DNA of 64,000 bases, taken from contig NC_091257.1 of assembly GCF_042477335.2 (NCBI RefSeq), positions 46,904,501 to 46,968,500 of the forward strand, written 5' to 3'. Positions 1-11,620 of this stretch are shown one piece after another. The stretch comes from Ovis canadensis. Lineage: Eukaryota; Chordata; Mammalia; Artiodactyla; Bovidae. The notes beneath the pieces are model-generated. The model did not search any database and was not told the origin of the DNA. It saw nothing but the letters and a program-made list of their open reading frames with translations. The position numbers and the translations under genes are program-made. The number at the start of each line of letters is the position of its first letter. Position 1 is the first letter of the stretch.

Positions 1-1275
1 GAAATGTTTTAAGTATTAAGGGTTTTTGTATGTTAGTTATCTTGGCAAAATGTCTCAGCTCATCTCATCTTTCTGTAATGCCAGATAGAGGAGATCAAAG
101 AAAGTTGTAAATCACCATTTGCTTTGGTCTTTTTCGGTTTACTAGAATTTTAAGAAAAGATCTTTGTCTCAGTTGTTTTATTTACAGCAGTACTTGGTAC
201 TGAGTCTTATCCAGAATACAGACTGTATAAATGTTTATGCAATAAATGATAAATAAGTGTCTGTGTATTAGTAAAGATACACTTTTCTTTGAAAATACAG
301 AAATGCTTCTCTTTCAAGAGAAGGCTTTAATAACATACATCACAGATACTGGATAAAACAGTGCCGTCTCCTAGTTATTGTCAGGATGTTTTATGTCACT
401 TTAATACAGACAGATTCCGATACCCATTCCTTTATGTAGTTCTGTTTTGTTAAAGTCAAGAACAAGCTGTAGAACCTGGTTTAAATGGCAGTGCATAATG
501 TGCCCATTTTTTAACCTTGCCTAATGATGGTGAACTTTTCTGTATTTTGCTGTGAGGTTTTTTTGTTTTGTTTTGTTTTTATCTGTGATTTTGTTTTGTT
601 TTTGTTTGTTTATGTTGAGTTAGTTGTTGGATAGAATTGCCTTGAATGTCCATTCCAGATGAGATCCAGTATGTCGCATGGATAAAGTAGCCATCTTACC
701 TTCTTCCCTGTCACATAGCAAAGTAGCCTTAAAATGAATTTTCTAGCTATTTTCATGTGTTTCACTCTGGACCACCTAAAAGAGAGCATCAGAGCTTATG
801 TAATGGAGTTATAGTTCTCAAGTTTGGAAAAGGAGTGTTAGCAAGATCCTTGTAGCATTGTTCTATATGAGGAAATAGAGGTCCACTTCACTTAATGTAT
901 CATTAGAAATGCCTGAGCTGCTTAGCTTGTTTACATTTTGAAGAGGCAGTAAGATTTTGTGAAAGGACTTTATTGTATATGTGTATATGTGTGTGTGTAT
1001 GATATTTATACACATGTGACACATTATACACAAACAATGCACGTATACAAAGTAACAGTATTAGCCCCTAAGAGAAAAAACACTGCAGACTTGGGCACGG
1101 CCAGCTGTTAGGATGGCAAGTATAAAAGGCAGAAATATCTATAGCAGGTGGCCCTTTTTCTCCCATGGGAAAGTGAGATAAGCTGAAATTTCTTGTGTAT
1201 GTAGACTTTTTCTTTATTGTGACTTTTGTGGGATGAATATATTCGTTTATTGGAGGTTAAACTCTTTTCCATTTA

Positions 1276-1395
1276 TATTCTGGAGTGGGTTGCTATTTCC
1301 TTCTCCAGGGGATCTTCCCGACCCAGAAATCGAACCTGGGTCCTCCCTCATTGTAGGCAGATGCGTTTACTGTCTGAGCCACCAAGGAAGTCCAA
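1276..1395 (-). mobile_element. Bov-tA-type SINE, partial, antisense
   Basis: Reads on + as the reverse of the ruminant Bov-tA consensus, from 'tctggagtgggttgc' through 'gatcttcccgaccca' to 'gagccaccaaggaagtcc', which is the tRNA-like end. The 3' portion is missing. It lies in a STAM intron. Confidence 0.8.
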
Positions 1396-1745
1396 CATAG
1401 AATATATAAGTGATATGACTTATTGTTCTCAGAGTAAAGTCACAGGCTGTGTTCCAGTAGTGTGGGCTAGTGCAGCTGGAATGATGGGCATTCAGGTCCA
1501 GGTCTTCCCATTGATTTGGTTTTAATCTTTCTAAGCCACTGTTCACCTCATTCACAGGGTGGGTATATCTTAGAGGATTGTATTGGAGACTCATTGAGGA
1601 AATGCAGTATTCCATGAAGCACATTTAGTGGTTTAATAAATATTATTTTCCTTCCTTAATTCTGCCCCTTTCCGCTCCCCCTCTTTCCACCTTGAATCTT
1701 AATTTTTATGAATACTGCTTGACTATATTGATTTGTTGTTATTTA

Positions 1746-1940
1746 GATGCTTAGTCTTCTCTGACTCTGCGTCTCCATGGACTATAGCCCGCCAGGCTCC
1801 TCTGTCCATGGGATTTTCCAGGCAAGAATACTGGCGTGGGTTGCCATTTTCTTCTCCAGGGAATCTTCCCGACCCAGGGACCAAACCTGTGTCTCCTGCA
1901 TTGGCAGGTGGATTCTTTACCACTGAGCCACCAGGGAAGG
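1746..1940 (-). mobile_element. Bov-tA-type SINE, antisense
   Basis: Near full-length copy in a STAM intron. It runs from the BovB-derived 3' part ('gactctgcgtctccatgg') to the tRNA-like 5' end ('tgagccaccagggaagg'). The open frames here on both strands are SINE translations, not genes. Confidence 0.85.
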
Positions 1941-2760
1941 CAACTATATTGATACATGGATAAAAAGATCCCAAAAGAAAGTTCATTCCTTTAAGGCTGT
2001 ATGTGCCTCTCAGTATTACTTTGGTGAAAGTCAGTTGCTGTGGAAATCATAACCTTATACTTGCTAGTTAGTGATATATTGAATACTTTTTGAAGATTGC
2101 TTCGTTGAGCAAGAGAAATATGTACTTCTAGTTTGCAGATCCCTTAGTAACCACCCTTTCATGGCAAAGAATAATGTAACTAAAAAATACAGACTAATTT
2201 AGTGGAAAAACTCAGATCCCTGCCAAGGCCATTTGTAAAGTTCTCCACTGGCCTAAATGTCATTCCCTTAGTGTAAAAAAAAAGTCTGAGTGTCATGCAG
2301 GGAATATACAGCTCACTTCCCAAATTCATTATATTGAAAGAGTATGTGGAAAAGTGGAGATTTTTCTTTGAAAGAACTGGTAATTTGAAAAGAGGATTAA
2401 TTTTAAATAGCAGAGTTCATTTATACCATTGTAAAACTTTGCTTTTTGTTCAGCAGTTTACTGAACTCTCATTTGTAATAGGTGATTAATCTTTGTTCCA
2501 GAAATAAAGCTCTTATTTTTAGTGAAGTATGTGTTATGGAAAACATGAAATCTTTAGAAGAGAAAATTAAGTCTTTGCACAGTTTCACAATGTATTGTTT
2601 TGTCATTATTGCCTTAATCTGCTAGCGGTGTATCCCTTAAATTGAGTCTGTCAGATTGAAGAGAATATAGGAAACACCTAGATTCTTTCCTGGAACTTAA
2701 AGTATAAGATAAAATTGTAAATTTATGATATGGAAAAAATAATTGTTACATATTTTTTAG

Positions 2761-2849
2761 TTAAAACGGAGAAGAAGACGGTACAATTTAGTGATGAAGT
2801 TCAGGTAGAAACGATAGAACCAGAGCCAGAACAAGCCTACATTGATGAG
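2761..2849 (+). CDS. STAM: STAM coding exon (linker after SH3 domain)
   Basis: 89-nt exon between a TTTTTTTAG acceptor and a GTAAGT donor. The first two bases (TT) complete an isoleucine codon begun in the upstream exon, which is outside the window. The frame then reads KTEKKTVQFSDEVQVETIEP and continues to YIDE, a conserved acidic stretch of STAM1 that links SH3 to the GAT region. It ends in phase 0 and joins exactly to GAT AAA ATG at 5000. The open frame runs 5' into the intron as far as 2730 only by chance. Identification rests on remembered family sequence. Confidence 0.9.
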
Positions 2850-3244
2850 GTAAGTGACTTTTTGCCTGAGAGCACCTTACTTGATATTGAAGTTGAAATG
2901 GTTTTCTTCTCTTCTCTGAAAAATTCAGTCCTTGATTAATGCATTATTTTGTTGTTATAAAAATTCAAATAATACAGACCAAGTCAAAATTATCCTGGAA
3001 ATTTCCTCTCTAGTCCCCTTCTTGCCATGTCAGTAGGTATAGTTGTCCCTTCTCGTTTTAACTTCCTGCTTAATCTTCCATAGCATGGGTTTATCATGAC
3101 TTCATTCTGCTGTTGGACAGTTAGGTTGTTTTCAGTTCTCTGTGGGTTTTTTTTTTTCTTTTTGCTGTTACAAACCCTATTGTAATGAGACTTTTTGGAT
3201 AAATTCAAAAGAATGTGTGACTTTTATTATTTATTTACTTTACT

Positions 3245-3368
3245 TTTCACTTTTTGGCTGCACTGCACGGAATGTGAGATCTTAGTTCGCCGGCCAGCTA
3301 CCAAATCCAAGCCCCCTGCATTGGAAATGTGGAGTCCTAAGCACTGGACTGCTAGTGATGTCCTTGGC
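3245..3368 (-). mobile_element. CHR-type tRNA-Glu SINE, antisense
   Basis: Antisense copy with the family hallmark 'gatcttagttcgcc' (reverse of 'ggaactaagatc') and 'ccccctgcattggaaatgtgg', followed by 'gagtcctaagcactggac'. These are the split-promoter tRNA-like region of the cetartiodactyl SINE family. Confidence 0.75.
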
Positions 3369-3616
3369 TTTTATTTTTAAATCTCAGTGGTTAATTTTTT
3401 GGCAGTTATATCCTTTGTAACATTTTAAACAAATGATGAAAAGTGAGAATTCCTGTTTAAAATATGTGAAGGGATTTGTAGGTTTTTAGCCTTCTTGGAG
3501 GGAGCCAGAGGACTAACGTTCAAAGAGCACTCTTTTGAAGGCTGTGCTGAGAGCCAGGGCCTGTATAGGGGCAGGGAAGTCAGCTCTGGCTATATCACGA
3601 CATCAGAAAATGCGTG

Positions 3617-3785
3617 GGGACTTCCCTGGTGGTCCAGGGGCGAAGACTCCACTCTCCCAACACTGGGGGCCCAGGTGTGATCCCTAGTTCGGGAATTAGA
3701 TCCCGCATGCCACAAGAAGATCAAAGATCTCATGTGCTGTAACGAATTTGGCAGAGCCAAGTAAATAAATATTAATAAAGAAAAT
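3617..3785 (+). mobile_element. CHR-type tRNA-Glu SINE
   Basis: Sense copy starting 'ggggacttccctggtggtcc' and continuing through 'gtgatccctagttcgggaa' to a 3' end with 'aagtaaataaatattaata'. It sits about 250 bp from an antisense copy at 3245-3368. Confidence 0.8.
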
Positions 3786-4999
3786 GCATGTAGGGTCTAT
3801 CTAGAAACCTCATTTCTCTGATAGATAATTTCAAATAGGGTATAGAATTCTGTAAGCCAAGAGGACAGAAGTTACCCACTTGCTAGCTGACTCTCATTTT
3901 ACTCCTTCTCTCTTTTTTTGACTTCAGACACTTTCCTGACATGTGCCTTCTCTGTTAGACTGCTTAAATTAGGACTCTTTTACTTTGAAAAGTAGTATCT
4001 ATTTCAGAATATGAAATTCTTTGACTTCAGGAGTGTTTTTTAATATACTTGTGTCATTTTCGCTCTTGGTGATTAATTTATCTCTCAAACTATTCTTCTG
4101 TGCAGACTGTAAAGTTTTGTTTTGGTTTATGTAACGACTTTGCTTCAAATTGATAGTCTTTAAATAATTTATCTAAGTAGCTATGCTTAGTAGTATAACC
4201 TTGTCAAAACCATGAATGGAGAAGAGGTTGCAATTATTATAGTAATATTGTTTGGTACAGGAGATCTATATTTTGATTTTTAAAACTTACATATAGATAC
4301 ATCTCTGCTAATACAATGCTTACGAGTATTTATGTCATGATGGCTTCTTTATTTCTGTTGGTCTAAAACAAAAGATTCTGAAATAGATCTGAGTCACTGC
4401 TTTGAGATGCCTTCCAGCCTTTCACACAGGAGAATAGAGAAACCACAAATCATCCTCCCTTTTTTTGATGACAAACTGAAACATTGGTGGAAAGGGAATG
4501 TAGAATAAATCCTTCTGGTGCTACTTAGAAGAGGAACAGCTGGAATAGAGCTGAGCTGTGCCTTATAAAACAGCTGCTGTATTCTTCCCAGTGGAGAAGT
4601 AGTAACCGAGTTGTTAGTCATAAGTAATGACGCCAGCTTGATAGGGTACACCTGTCACTGTGGCCAGGCTACCGATGCTCCAAAACAAAGTGAGACGGAA
4701 ATCCACGAGCATGACATCAGAGATTAATGAACTCACATGTTGTAAATTTAAATGTTGCTCTATTTCTTCTTCTTTAAGAGAATTTCTGTTGTCAGTTTCG
4801 AAAACAAGAAGAAATAGCTTTCAAGACTGTGACTTCACATGGTAGTAAAGGAAATACATGGATAGTAAATACATTAAAGCAAAATTGAAGTTTTCATATC
4901 TGTGAATTACAAGCTCATCCATTATCTAATTAACAAAGTGAGAAGTCATTGTGGCAGAGTGATTTGTTGCTTTTTATATTAACTGTTTAATTCCTGTAG

Positions 5000-5087
5000 G
5001 ATAAAATGGACCAGTTGCTACAGATGTTGCAAAGTACAGATCCCAGTGATGATCAACCGGATCTTCCAGAGTTACTTCATCTTGAAG
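5000..5087 (+). CDS. STAM: STAM coding exon (start of GAT/coiled-coil region)
   Basis: 88-nt exon between TTCCTGTAG and GTAAAC. It encodes 29 codons (DKMDQLLQMLQSTDPSDDQ..., ending HLE) plus one base of the next codon. In STAM1 this begins the GAT-like helical segment that binds the partner helix of HGS. The phase (ends +1) matches the CA that opens the next exon, giving an alanine codon across the junction. No substitution breaks the frame. Confidence 0.95.
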
Positions 5088-5529
5088 GTAAACCTTGTTT
5101 TCCATTTATCTCACAAGTAAAAAATAATTAAGGGTTATATCTGATGTTCTCTTACAGAGTACTTTTATTATTAAATAAAATTGAAGACAATATAAACACT
5201 GTTAACATTTCTCGCTCTTCTGTGACCAGTCTCATGTTTACATGCAGTTTAAACCTTTGGTAGAATTCAAATTTGTATACTTTTCTATCCAAATTAAAAA
5301 TTTTATACAACATGTTAAAATGTTGTAAAATGAAGACTGGTACTGAAGTTTTCTGAGAGCAGAGCAGTCAGTCGAAAATACTGATTTTATAAATATCCAG
5401 GAGAACCAGTCTTGGGTTCTGCGGGCCTAAGGTTAATTGATAGAATTTTTATTATTCCAAATGACATCTTTTAGAGAATTGCTGTCTTTTGCTGCATTGT
5501 CTTACGTTTCTTCCATCTCGTCGTCTTAG

Positions 5530-5584
5530 CAATGTGTCACCAGATGGGGCCTCTCATTGATGAGAAGCTGGAGGATATCGATAG
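5530..5584 (+). CDS. STAM: STAM coding exon (GAT helix)
   Basis: Short 55-nt exon after TCGTCTTAG, ending at a GTGAGA donor. It completes GCA (Ala), then encodes MCHQMGPLIDEKLEDID and leaves AG for an Arg codon finished by the next exon. The sequence belongs to the helical GAT/coiled-coil core of STAM1. The exon is too short to stand out as an ORF and was placed from splice sites, phase and family resemblance. Confidence 0.93.
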
Positions 5585-6164
5585 GTGAGACCGGGTGTGT
5601 GCTGCCTGTGCTGCGTGCCCTCTTCCCTACAGAGCTCTCTAAGCTGCATCTTGGAATGGAGATGCCTTTTTATTTTATTTTTACAGATATGCCTGTTTTC
5701 ACTTGTTTTCCACTAGATTTGAGAGTCGAAATTACACCCATCTGTCCCCCCCGCCCCGTTGTGTGTGGGATTTTCTAATGTTAGTCCTTTTTTTTTCTTT
5801 TTTTTTTTTAAATAAGGGTTAACTGTTGTAATCATATTTGCTGTTAGTGGCATCACCAAGCCCCACAAATGACCCATCTGTAATACTAATGAGGGAAACC
5901 TAGATATTTTGAGGTAAAGTCAAGTGCAGTAAGCTCGAGTCCTTCCCGCACAACACCTAAATCTTACCCGTACAACACCTAAATCTTAAACACTTTTGGT
6001 TGCCTTGGAGTTGAACTATAAGATATATTTTTTTTGTCACCAAGTTACATTTATAATAGTGTTTACTTAACACCATTCTTGCCTACTTTTGCTATTTTGA
6101 TACATCTTATTACTTAGAACATTTAAATAGCAGTGATGTTTTACATTCTTGTATAATATTTCAG

Positions 6165-6318
6165 AAAACATTCAGAACTCTCAGAACTGAATGTTAAAGT
6201 GATGGAAGCCCTGTCCTTGTATACGAAGTTAATGAATGAAGACCCCATGTATTCCATGTATGCAAAATTACAGAATCAGCAGTATTATATTCAGTCATCC
6301 GGAGTTTCTGGTTCTCAG
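6165..6318 (+). CDS. STAM: STAM coding exon carrying the ITAM-like motif
   Basis: 154-nt exon after ATATTTCAG, ending at GTAAGC. It completes Arg, then encodes [20 protein letters not shown] and so on to SGVSGSQ. It contains [17 protein letters not shown], two YxxL units that form the ITAM-like motif described for STAM1, overlapping the end of the helical region. The exon ends in phase 0, and the next exon opens with GTG TAC. Confidence 0.95.
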
Positions 6319-8223
6319 GTAAGCTTTTAAAAGCTCAAGCATCTCATTTAAAATTTTCAAATATATTTGAGATTATTTGAAATAGCTATGTTTTTGTAAA
6401 ATGTGAAACTTCCCAAAAGTAATGTTCAGAGTAAAAATAAAGTTTAGAAGACTTTTCCACTTGACAAGTACAATGTATAGTATGCTAACTATACCTATAG
6501 TTCTTGTTCTAAAAAATTATATTTATGCAGAAGTGCACATCAGTCACCATCAAGTTAAAAAAAAATACAGATGCATTAGCTCTACCCCAGGTGTATTGAA
6601 TCTCACGTTTGTGAGATCCAAACGTCTGGGTATTTTCAAAGCTTCACATCTAATTTTCTGGTTAAGAAGGATAGTTTTTGTCTGTGTGAGTACAGTTTCT
6701 TAATATTACTAAGTCCTTGTGAGTATCTACCATTTTCAGTTTTACAATGAGCTGCCTTGATCTGGATTTTTTTCTGTTCCATTACATGGGAACATGTGTG
6801 ATGCAGCACAGGCCCCTAAAACTCGTCACACCAGCAGTTATTTCCAGAGCCCATTTCCCACAAACTCACCAAGTGTAGGATATAGGGAGCAGTTTGCCAG
6901 ATACCGTATTTTATCCACACAGAGTACCATAAACTTTGTGCACGTGAATTTTTTTTGTTTTTTGGTGAGGTCCACTTCTGAAGGGGGGGTCCAGAACCCT
7001 GAAGAAGAGCAGTCAGACCTGAGAAATGTGGGGCTGGACAACACGTACCCATGAGTCATGATACCAGCGCAAGCCAACAGACAAACAGAACCCCTTCCTG
7101 TTGGTTTTGCAAAGTACAAACAATTGCCTTTGTGAGAACTGGACTAACTGTGTTTACAGTGAAGACCTTTTGGATTCTGTGTGTGGTGCTTCTCTTGTGA
7201 CTTTAACACAGGCGCTCAGATGGTGGTGGTTTCGTGTCCTGATGGTGGTGTTACCATCTTACAGTAACAGCTAGTGAGAGTCGCACTCCCTGAACAGTTT
7301 TCAAACATGTGAGATGGAAGGATCTAATGAATACTACAGAAAATTAGAATATTATGCATGTTAAGATTTGGGAGGCACTTGAGACCTTAATCTCTCTGGC
7401 TTAAAACAAATACAGTTTTTAGATGCAGGGATTTGCAATGGCCCAAGGGCAAAAATCGAACCCTTGCACCTGTTTTTTTTTTTTTTTTAACTTTTACTGA
7501 AATACAGCCATTCTCTTCGGTTTCTACATCGTTTCTGACTGCTTTCTCTATGAGCAGAACTCAGTAGTGCCGGCAGAGACCGTGTGGTCCACGAAGTCTG
7601 ACACGTGTACTATCCGGGTCCTTGACAAAGTCTGCTGACCCTGCAGACTTTGAAGGGTAGCTTAGCTTGCTCTGTGTTCAATGAACTGTAACTTAGGAAA
7701 TATTTAGTATATCTCTAATAGGTATCAAGGAACATGTGTGAACTGTTGCTGTAAAACAGTGAATTCAAATACACTTTCTTAAGCATTTTGGAGGATTCCC
7801 TTGTTGTTGTTATTGTTCAGTCACTAAGTCATGTGACTCTTTGCAACCCCATGGACTGCAGCATGCCAGCCTCCCCTGTCTTTCACTATTTCCTGGACTT
7901 TGCTGAAACTCATGTCTGTTGAGTCAGGGATTCCTTTTAGGTAGATACAGTATCAACATGGAAAGAGAGATTATATCAGTATCAGATTTCAAGGTCAGTT
8001 TCTTTACTGCTTCTCTATGGAGGGGAACATGAGTTTTGCTGTTGTTTACCTAAGAACAAAAATCATCAGAAGCCCACTTCACTGAAAAGTAACTTTTTCA
8101 AATGCCTGACAGCAGAAGTAACTTAAAGGATTTCAGAGATGTGATTGTTGTTCTGTTTGTAATTGAAAGCATGCCTGTTAAAATCAGAGGGAACCTAACA
8201 TGTTTTATGTGGAACTGTTCTAG
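6319..8223 (+). other. STAM: STAM intron
   Basis: GTAAGC at 6319 to TGTTCTAG at 8223. Apart from a BovB/Bov-tA 3'-end fragment at 7800-7928 I see no repeat I can name. Open frames at about 6422-7119 on both strands have no family resemblance and are treated as chance. Confidence 0.7.
7800..7928 (-). mobile_element. BovB/Bov-tA 3'-end fragment, antisense
   Basis: Begins with a TTG-rich run and 'ttgttcagtcactaagtc', then 'gactctttgcaaccccatgg', 'actgcagcatgccag' and 'tttcactatttcctgg'. This is the reverse complement of the shared BovB/Bov-tA 3' end. It lies in a STAM intron. Confidence 0.7.
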
Positions 8224-8393
8224 GTGTACCCTCCTCAGAGTGGTGCTTACCTGGTCGCAGGGAGCGCCCAGATGAGCCACCTGCAGAGCTACAGCCTGCC
8301 CCCAGAGCAGCTGTCTTCCCTCAGCCAAGGAGCAGTGCCACCATCTGCAAACCCAGCCCTTCCTACTCAGCAAGCCCAGGCTTCCTACCCCAA
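8224..8393 (+). CDS. STAM: STAM coding exon (Pro/Ser/Gln-rich region)
   Basis: 170-nt exon after TGTTCTAG, ending at GTAATT. It encodes VYPPQSGAYLVAGSAQMSHL and so on through LPPEQLSSLSQ to QAQASYP, leaving AA of an Asn codon. It is a low-complexity, proline- and serine-rich tail segment of STAM1. The start VYPPQSGAY is a little shorter than my memory of the human VYAGPPPSGAY, a small length difference in a flexible region. Confidence 0.94.
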
Positions 8394-8764
8394 GTAATTT
8401 GATTATTGACTGTTGTTTGCGGGTAGCGCTGTTGAAACCCTCAAGTGCCGTCGATCATCTGTAATCATGAAAAATGGATTTAAAAAATGCAGGATGGGTG
8501 TCATCACTGATAGCAGAAGGTCAGCCCTGTCTGTGGTGGCAAGTGGGTTCTCTGGCACCCCCTGCAGCGTGGCGGTGCCAGCCAGCATGCCAGTCCTCTG
8601 TCCTACTGATTCCGTGAACTGCTGGATTGTGATTTTACCTCATTATTTTTTAAAACTTTTTGTTTTGTATTAAGGTATAGCCAAATAACGGTGTTGTGAT
8701 GGTCTCAGGTGGACAGCAGAGGGACTCAGCCAGACCTATACATGAACCCATTCTCTCTCAGACT

Positions 8765-8830
8765 GTAGCTAGGTATTTTTACACTTGATCTTAGCCAAAA
8801 GGCCGAGAAGCGATGTAGCTAGGTATTTTT
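8765..8830. repeat. 16-bp target-site duplication around U2 fragment
   Basis: GTAGCTAGGTATTTTT occurs identically at 8765-8780 and 8815-8830, directly abutting the 34-nt U2 piece on both sides. Read on the minus strand, the U2 piece is followed by AAAAA from the duplicated target. Confidence 0.95.
8781..8814 (-). pseudogene. U2 snRNA 5' fragment, tailless retropseudogene
   Basis: The minus strand begins ATCGCTTCTCGGCC and continues through GGCTAAGATCAAGTGT, an exact match over 34 nt to the 5' end of U2 snRNA. It stops there with no Sm site or 3' stem-loops, so it cannot make a functional U2. A perfect 16-bp direct repeat, GTAGCTAGGTATTTTT, flanks it at 8765-8780 and 8815-8830. That signature marks LINE-mediated insertion of a 3'-truncated RNA without an added poly(A) tail. 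Confidence 0.9.
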
Positions 8831-10139
8831 GATATTCCTTCCCATCAGAATTTCTTTTGTTTTTTTCTGAGTCTGTGATATTAGCTAAGGACTTTAATGA
8901 AACTTGTTTATTTTGATTTCTGTAATTTAACATTTTTATACAAATTTCACATAAAAAGCTAAGTGTTCTTTGATTATTCCTTTACAATTTATAGTTCTGA
9001 GCTGTCTCTTAGAAACAAATATTTCCTTCTTTTTACCCTGGTAGGAAGTTAGTATATATATATCACAGCATAATAAACCACGTGGAAGGAGACAGTAACA
9101 AGAAGCTGACATGGTTCATGGGGCGAGTAGCTGATGATGAAATGTCAGGCTCATTGTTTTGGTCATTTACATATAATGCCCCATCATGTAAATGATTATA
9201 TGTATGCATTATAATATTCATAATTTATGAATGCTTTTTCTCCTTCAACGAGAAGTCATTCCTTTGACTCAAACAGGTAGACTTAAGAGTTCACAACAGA
9301 AGTTTCTGGGAACCTGCATCCACGTTGGAGTAGTCTCAGAGCTCCTGTCCTGCCTTCACTGTTGTACTGTTCAACCTCAGGAGCCCTACTCTAGGGATGC
9401 TGAGGGATTCCGAACATGATTTTGTGGTCACGTCTTGTATTCTGAAGTGACCTTGAGGAGGGTGGTGGGGAGCCTGTTACAGGCATCAGATGACAGCAGG
9501 CAGAAGACAGCACTGCCTACTGGGTTACAGGGTTTAGGGGAGAAGTTAGGTGGGACCCTGCCTGTCTGTCCAAGGACTTTACATTTTTTTTTAATTCTCA
9601 GTTTGTTAAAGCAAATACCCTTACATGGAAATCAGTAGGGAGCAGCTTTTAGGAGAGTAACATGTTACTTTAAAATTAGATCAAAGTGAGTAGAGGTGGA
9701 AATTGTTGAGAAGTGAGCCAGTGTACGGGAATGAAGTAGGACGCTCTTAGAAACTTGAGCCTTATCCAGAGGTACTGCTCTATCCCAGCTGGTACTCGGT
9801 GACCCTGTCACGTGCAGCTCTAGTGGCTCTCATCCCTGGAGGTGACTTGGATCTCTTAGTCCAGAGCCTTGAGGTATTATCCTTGTAAATGAGCTGCTCT
9901 GATAGTAGGTGCTGCAGAGTCAGAGTGCCGTGTCACTGTTGGCTGGGGACTGCTCTGTCCTCTCCTGCCACCTGTCCTAGACCCATGGCCTGTGCTGTGT
10001 CCCCCAGCCTGGCTATTGGCTAGCTGTAAATATCACCTCTGCAGAAACACAGGTGCATTTCAAGAGGTGCTTTTGGCAGAGCATTAATATCAAAATATTG
10101 AGTCCTCTTCATTTGGCTGTTCTACTCGTTCTCTAGTCC

Positions 10140-10225
10140 TTGCTGCTGCTACCGCTAAGTCGCTTCAGTTGTGTCCGCCTCTGTGCAACCACATAGACGG
10201 CAGCCCACCAGGCTCCATCCTTTCT
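10140..10225 (-). mobile_element. Bov-tA/Bov-A2 3' fragment, antisense
   Basis: Starts with 'tgctgctgctaccgctaagt' and 'cgcttcagttgtgtccg', the reverse of the Bov-A2 3' end with its GCT/AGC tail. It continues 'cagcccaccaggctccatcc' and then loses similarity. Confidence 0.7.
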
Positions 10226-10329
10226 CCAAGGCTGTCTCGCTGTCTCCCTCGCCAGCATGGTGCTCCTCTGTTGCTGTCCCAGGCCCCCAGGACACCATCG
10301 TCTTGTCTGTGTCCCCAACTAGGCTGTTG

Positions 10330-10435
10330 TGTCCTGAGAGCTGGAGTGGGGTCCATCACCTTCAGAGCCACACTGTGTAGCACAGAGTTTTACACCTGGT
10401 GGGGACTCAGTAGATACTTGATAAATAAATGTTTT
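10330..10435 (+). mobile_element. ancient MIR/L2-like tail
   Basis: 'cacctggtggggactcagta' followed by 'gatacttgataaataaatg' resembles the common mammalian MIR/L2 3' end (the '...actcaataaatg...' type). It is diverged, and family assignment is by eye only. Confidence 0.45.
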
Positions 10436-10891
10436 GATGGGAGTTTCAAGGGCTGTATTATGTATTAGGCCAGTGAGTTATATATTTCAGTTCACTGAAA
10501 AGTCTTCACAAACACCTTGAGGCAGTTTTTAAAAAGATATATTAGGAACAGTTGTGTGTAGGTACATGTGCATCTGTGTGTGTTTGAATGAGAAAACTGA
10601 TGGCAAAACAAACATACGCTAACAAAATTGGAAGTAGTGACAATGGAGGTGGAAGTACACATCGTAGAGGTATATGACATTTGACTCAAGGTTTCTAATT
10701 GCAAATCACAGTCAAGAGGAATTTTTTTCCTGTGTCTTTGGTAGGCAGGTATTTCAGTGTCCCTCCGTCCATATCTAGCAGACAGTTTCTTATTCTTTTA
10801 CATAGATTTTTGATTCTCGGGTTGTCACTTTTCCAGACTTCTGTCACCCTAGGGTGAGCCTGTTAACACCAAGTCGCGTCACATTGTCCGT

Positions 10892-11127
10892 TTTTTGACT
10901 GTGGTGGGTCTTCACTGCAGCACGTAGGGGCTTCTCTGCCTAGTTGCAGCACGTGGGCCTCTCTCGTGGTGCGCAGGCTCAGCAGTTGCAGCGCACGGGC
11001 TCTCTGGTTATGGTGTGCAGTCTTAGTTGCCCCTCGGCACGTGGGATCTTAGTTCGCCACCAGGGATCGAACCCAGGTCCCTTGCTTTGGCAGACGAATT
11101 CTTAACCACTGAACCAGCCAAGTCCCA
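10892..11127 (-). mobile_element. CHR-type SINE, long form, antisense
   Basis: A long copy containing 'ttagttgcagcacgtgg'-type units, 'gggatcttagttcgccacc', 'agggatcgaacccaggtccc' and 'cttaaccactgaacc'. It is antisense in the last STAM intron, about 600 bp before the terminal exon. Confidence 0.8.
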
Positions 11128-11189
11128 ATTGCTCTTCTGTCCACAACCAACCAGTTGTGGTTGTCCACAAACAACCATCCCCCTCAGCC

Positions 11190-11620
11190 ACAGGCCAGGA
11201 TCCTGACCGCAGTCTACAGGGCCTGTGCACGCAGGCTCCTCTCCTCTGTTTCTGCTGTCTCACTTCATGCCGCTCTGCCCTCTGCCTACCCTGCTCAGCC
11301 ATCAAGGCCTCCTTGCTATCTCTTGAACATGCCTGGCCTTTTCTCACAGGCTTGCTGTCCTCTTTGCCTGAAGTGCCCTTTTTCCTAGGTCGTCGGTGTC
11401 ACCCCCTCTAAACCGCCAGGGAAGTCCCTGTGTTTCTTCGTATCACCTATTGTCACCACCTCTTGACATATTACACATTTTTTTCTCATCTTTTTCCTCC
11501 TCTTAGAATATAAGTTCCATGATGGTGGAGACTTTCCCCCGTCTTCCTTTATGATATCCCAGTGCCTCAAATAGCAGTATCTGGCACATTCTAGCCATTT
11601 AATAAATACTTAATGGAATG
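11190..11620 (+). mobile_element. L2-like ancient LINE 3' end
   Basis: Diverged text resembling L2: 'gcctccttgctatctcttgaacatgcctgg' type sequence near 11310, then 'agaatataagttccatgatg' and 'ctggcacattctagcc' followed by an AATAAATACTTAATG tail near 11602. A short 'ccgccagggaagtccc' SINE-like scrap interrupts it near 11413. It ends about 100 bp before the STAM terminal exon. Confidence 0.5.

Larger units (their letters stand above)
1..2760 (+). other. STAM: STAM intron, 5' part of window
   Basis: No exon was recognised here. The stretch is AT-rich intron ending in a TTTTTTTAG acceptor at 2752-2760. It contains a TTTTG-rich run (about 557-611), a TG/TA-rich microsatellite (about 980-1010) and two Bov-tA SINE copies listed separately. 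All open frames in it are short or follow the SINEs. Confidence 0.7.
2850..4999 (+). other. STAM: STAM intron
   Basis: Bounded by GTAAGT at 2850 and TTCCTGTAG ending at 4999. It contains two CHR-type SINEs in opposite orientation (3245-3368 and 3617-3785). The rest, including 3786-4999, shows AT-rich intronic DNA with no recognisable gene. Confidence 0.75.
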
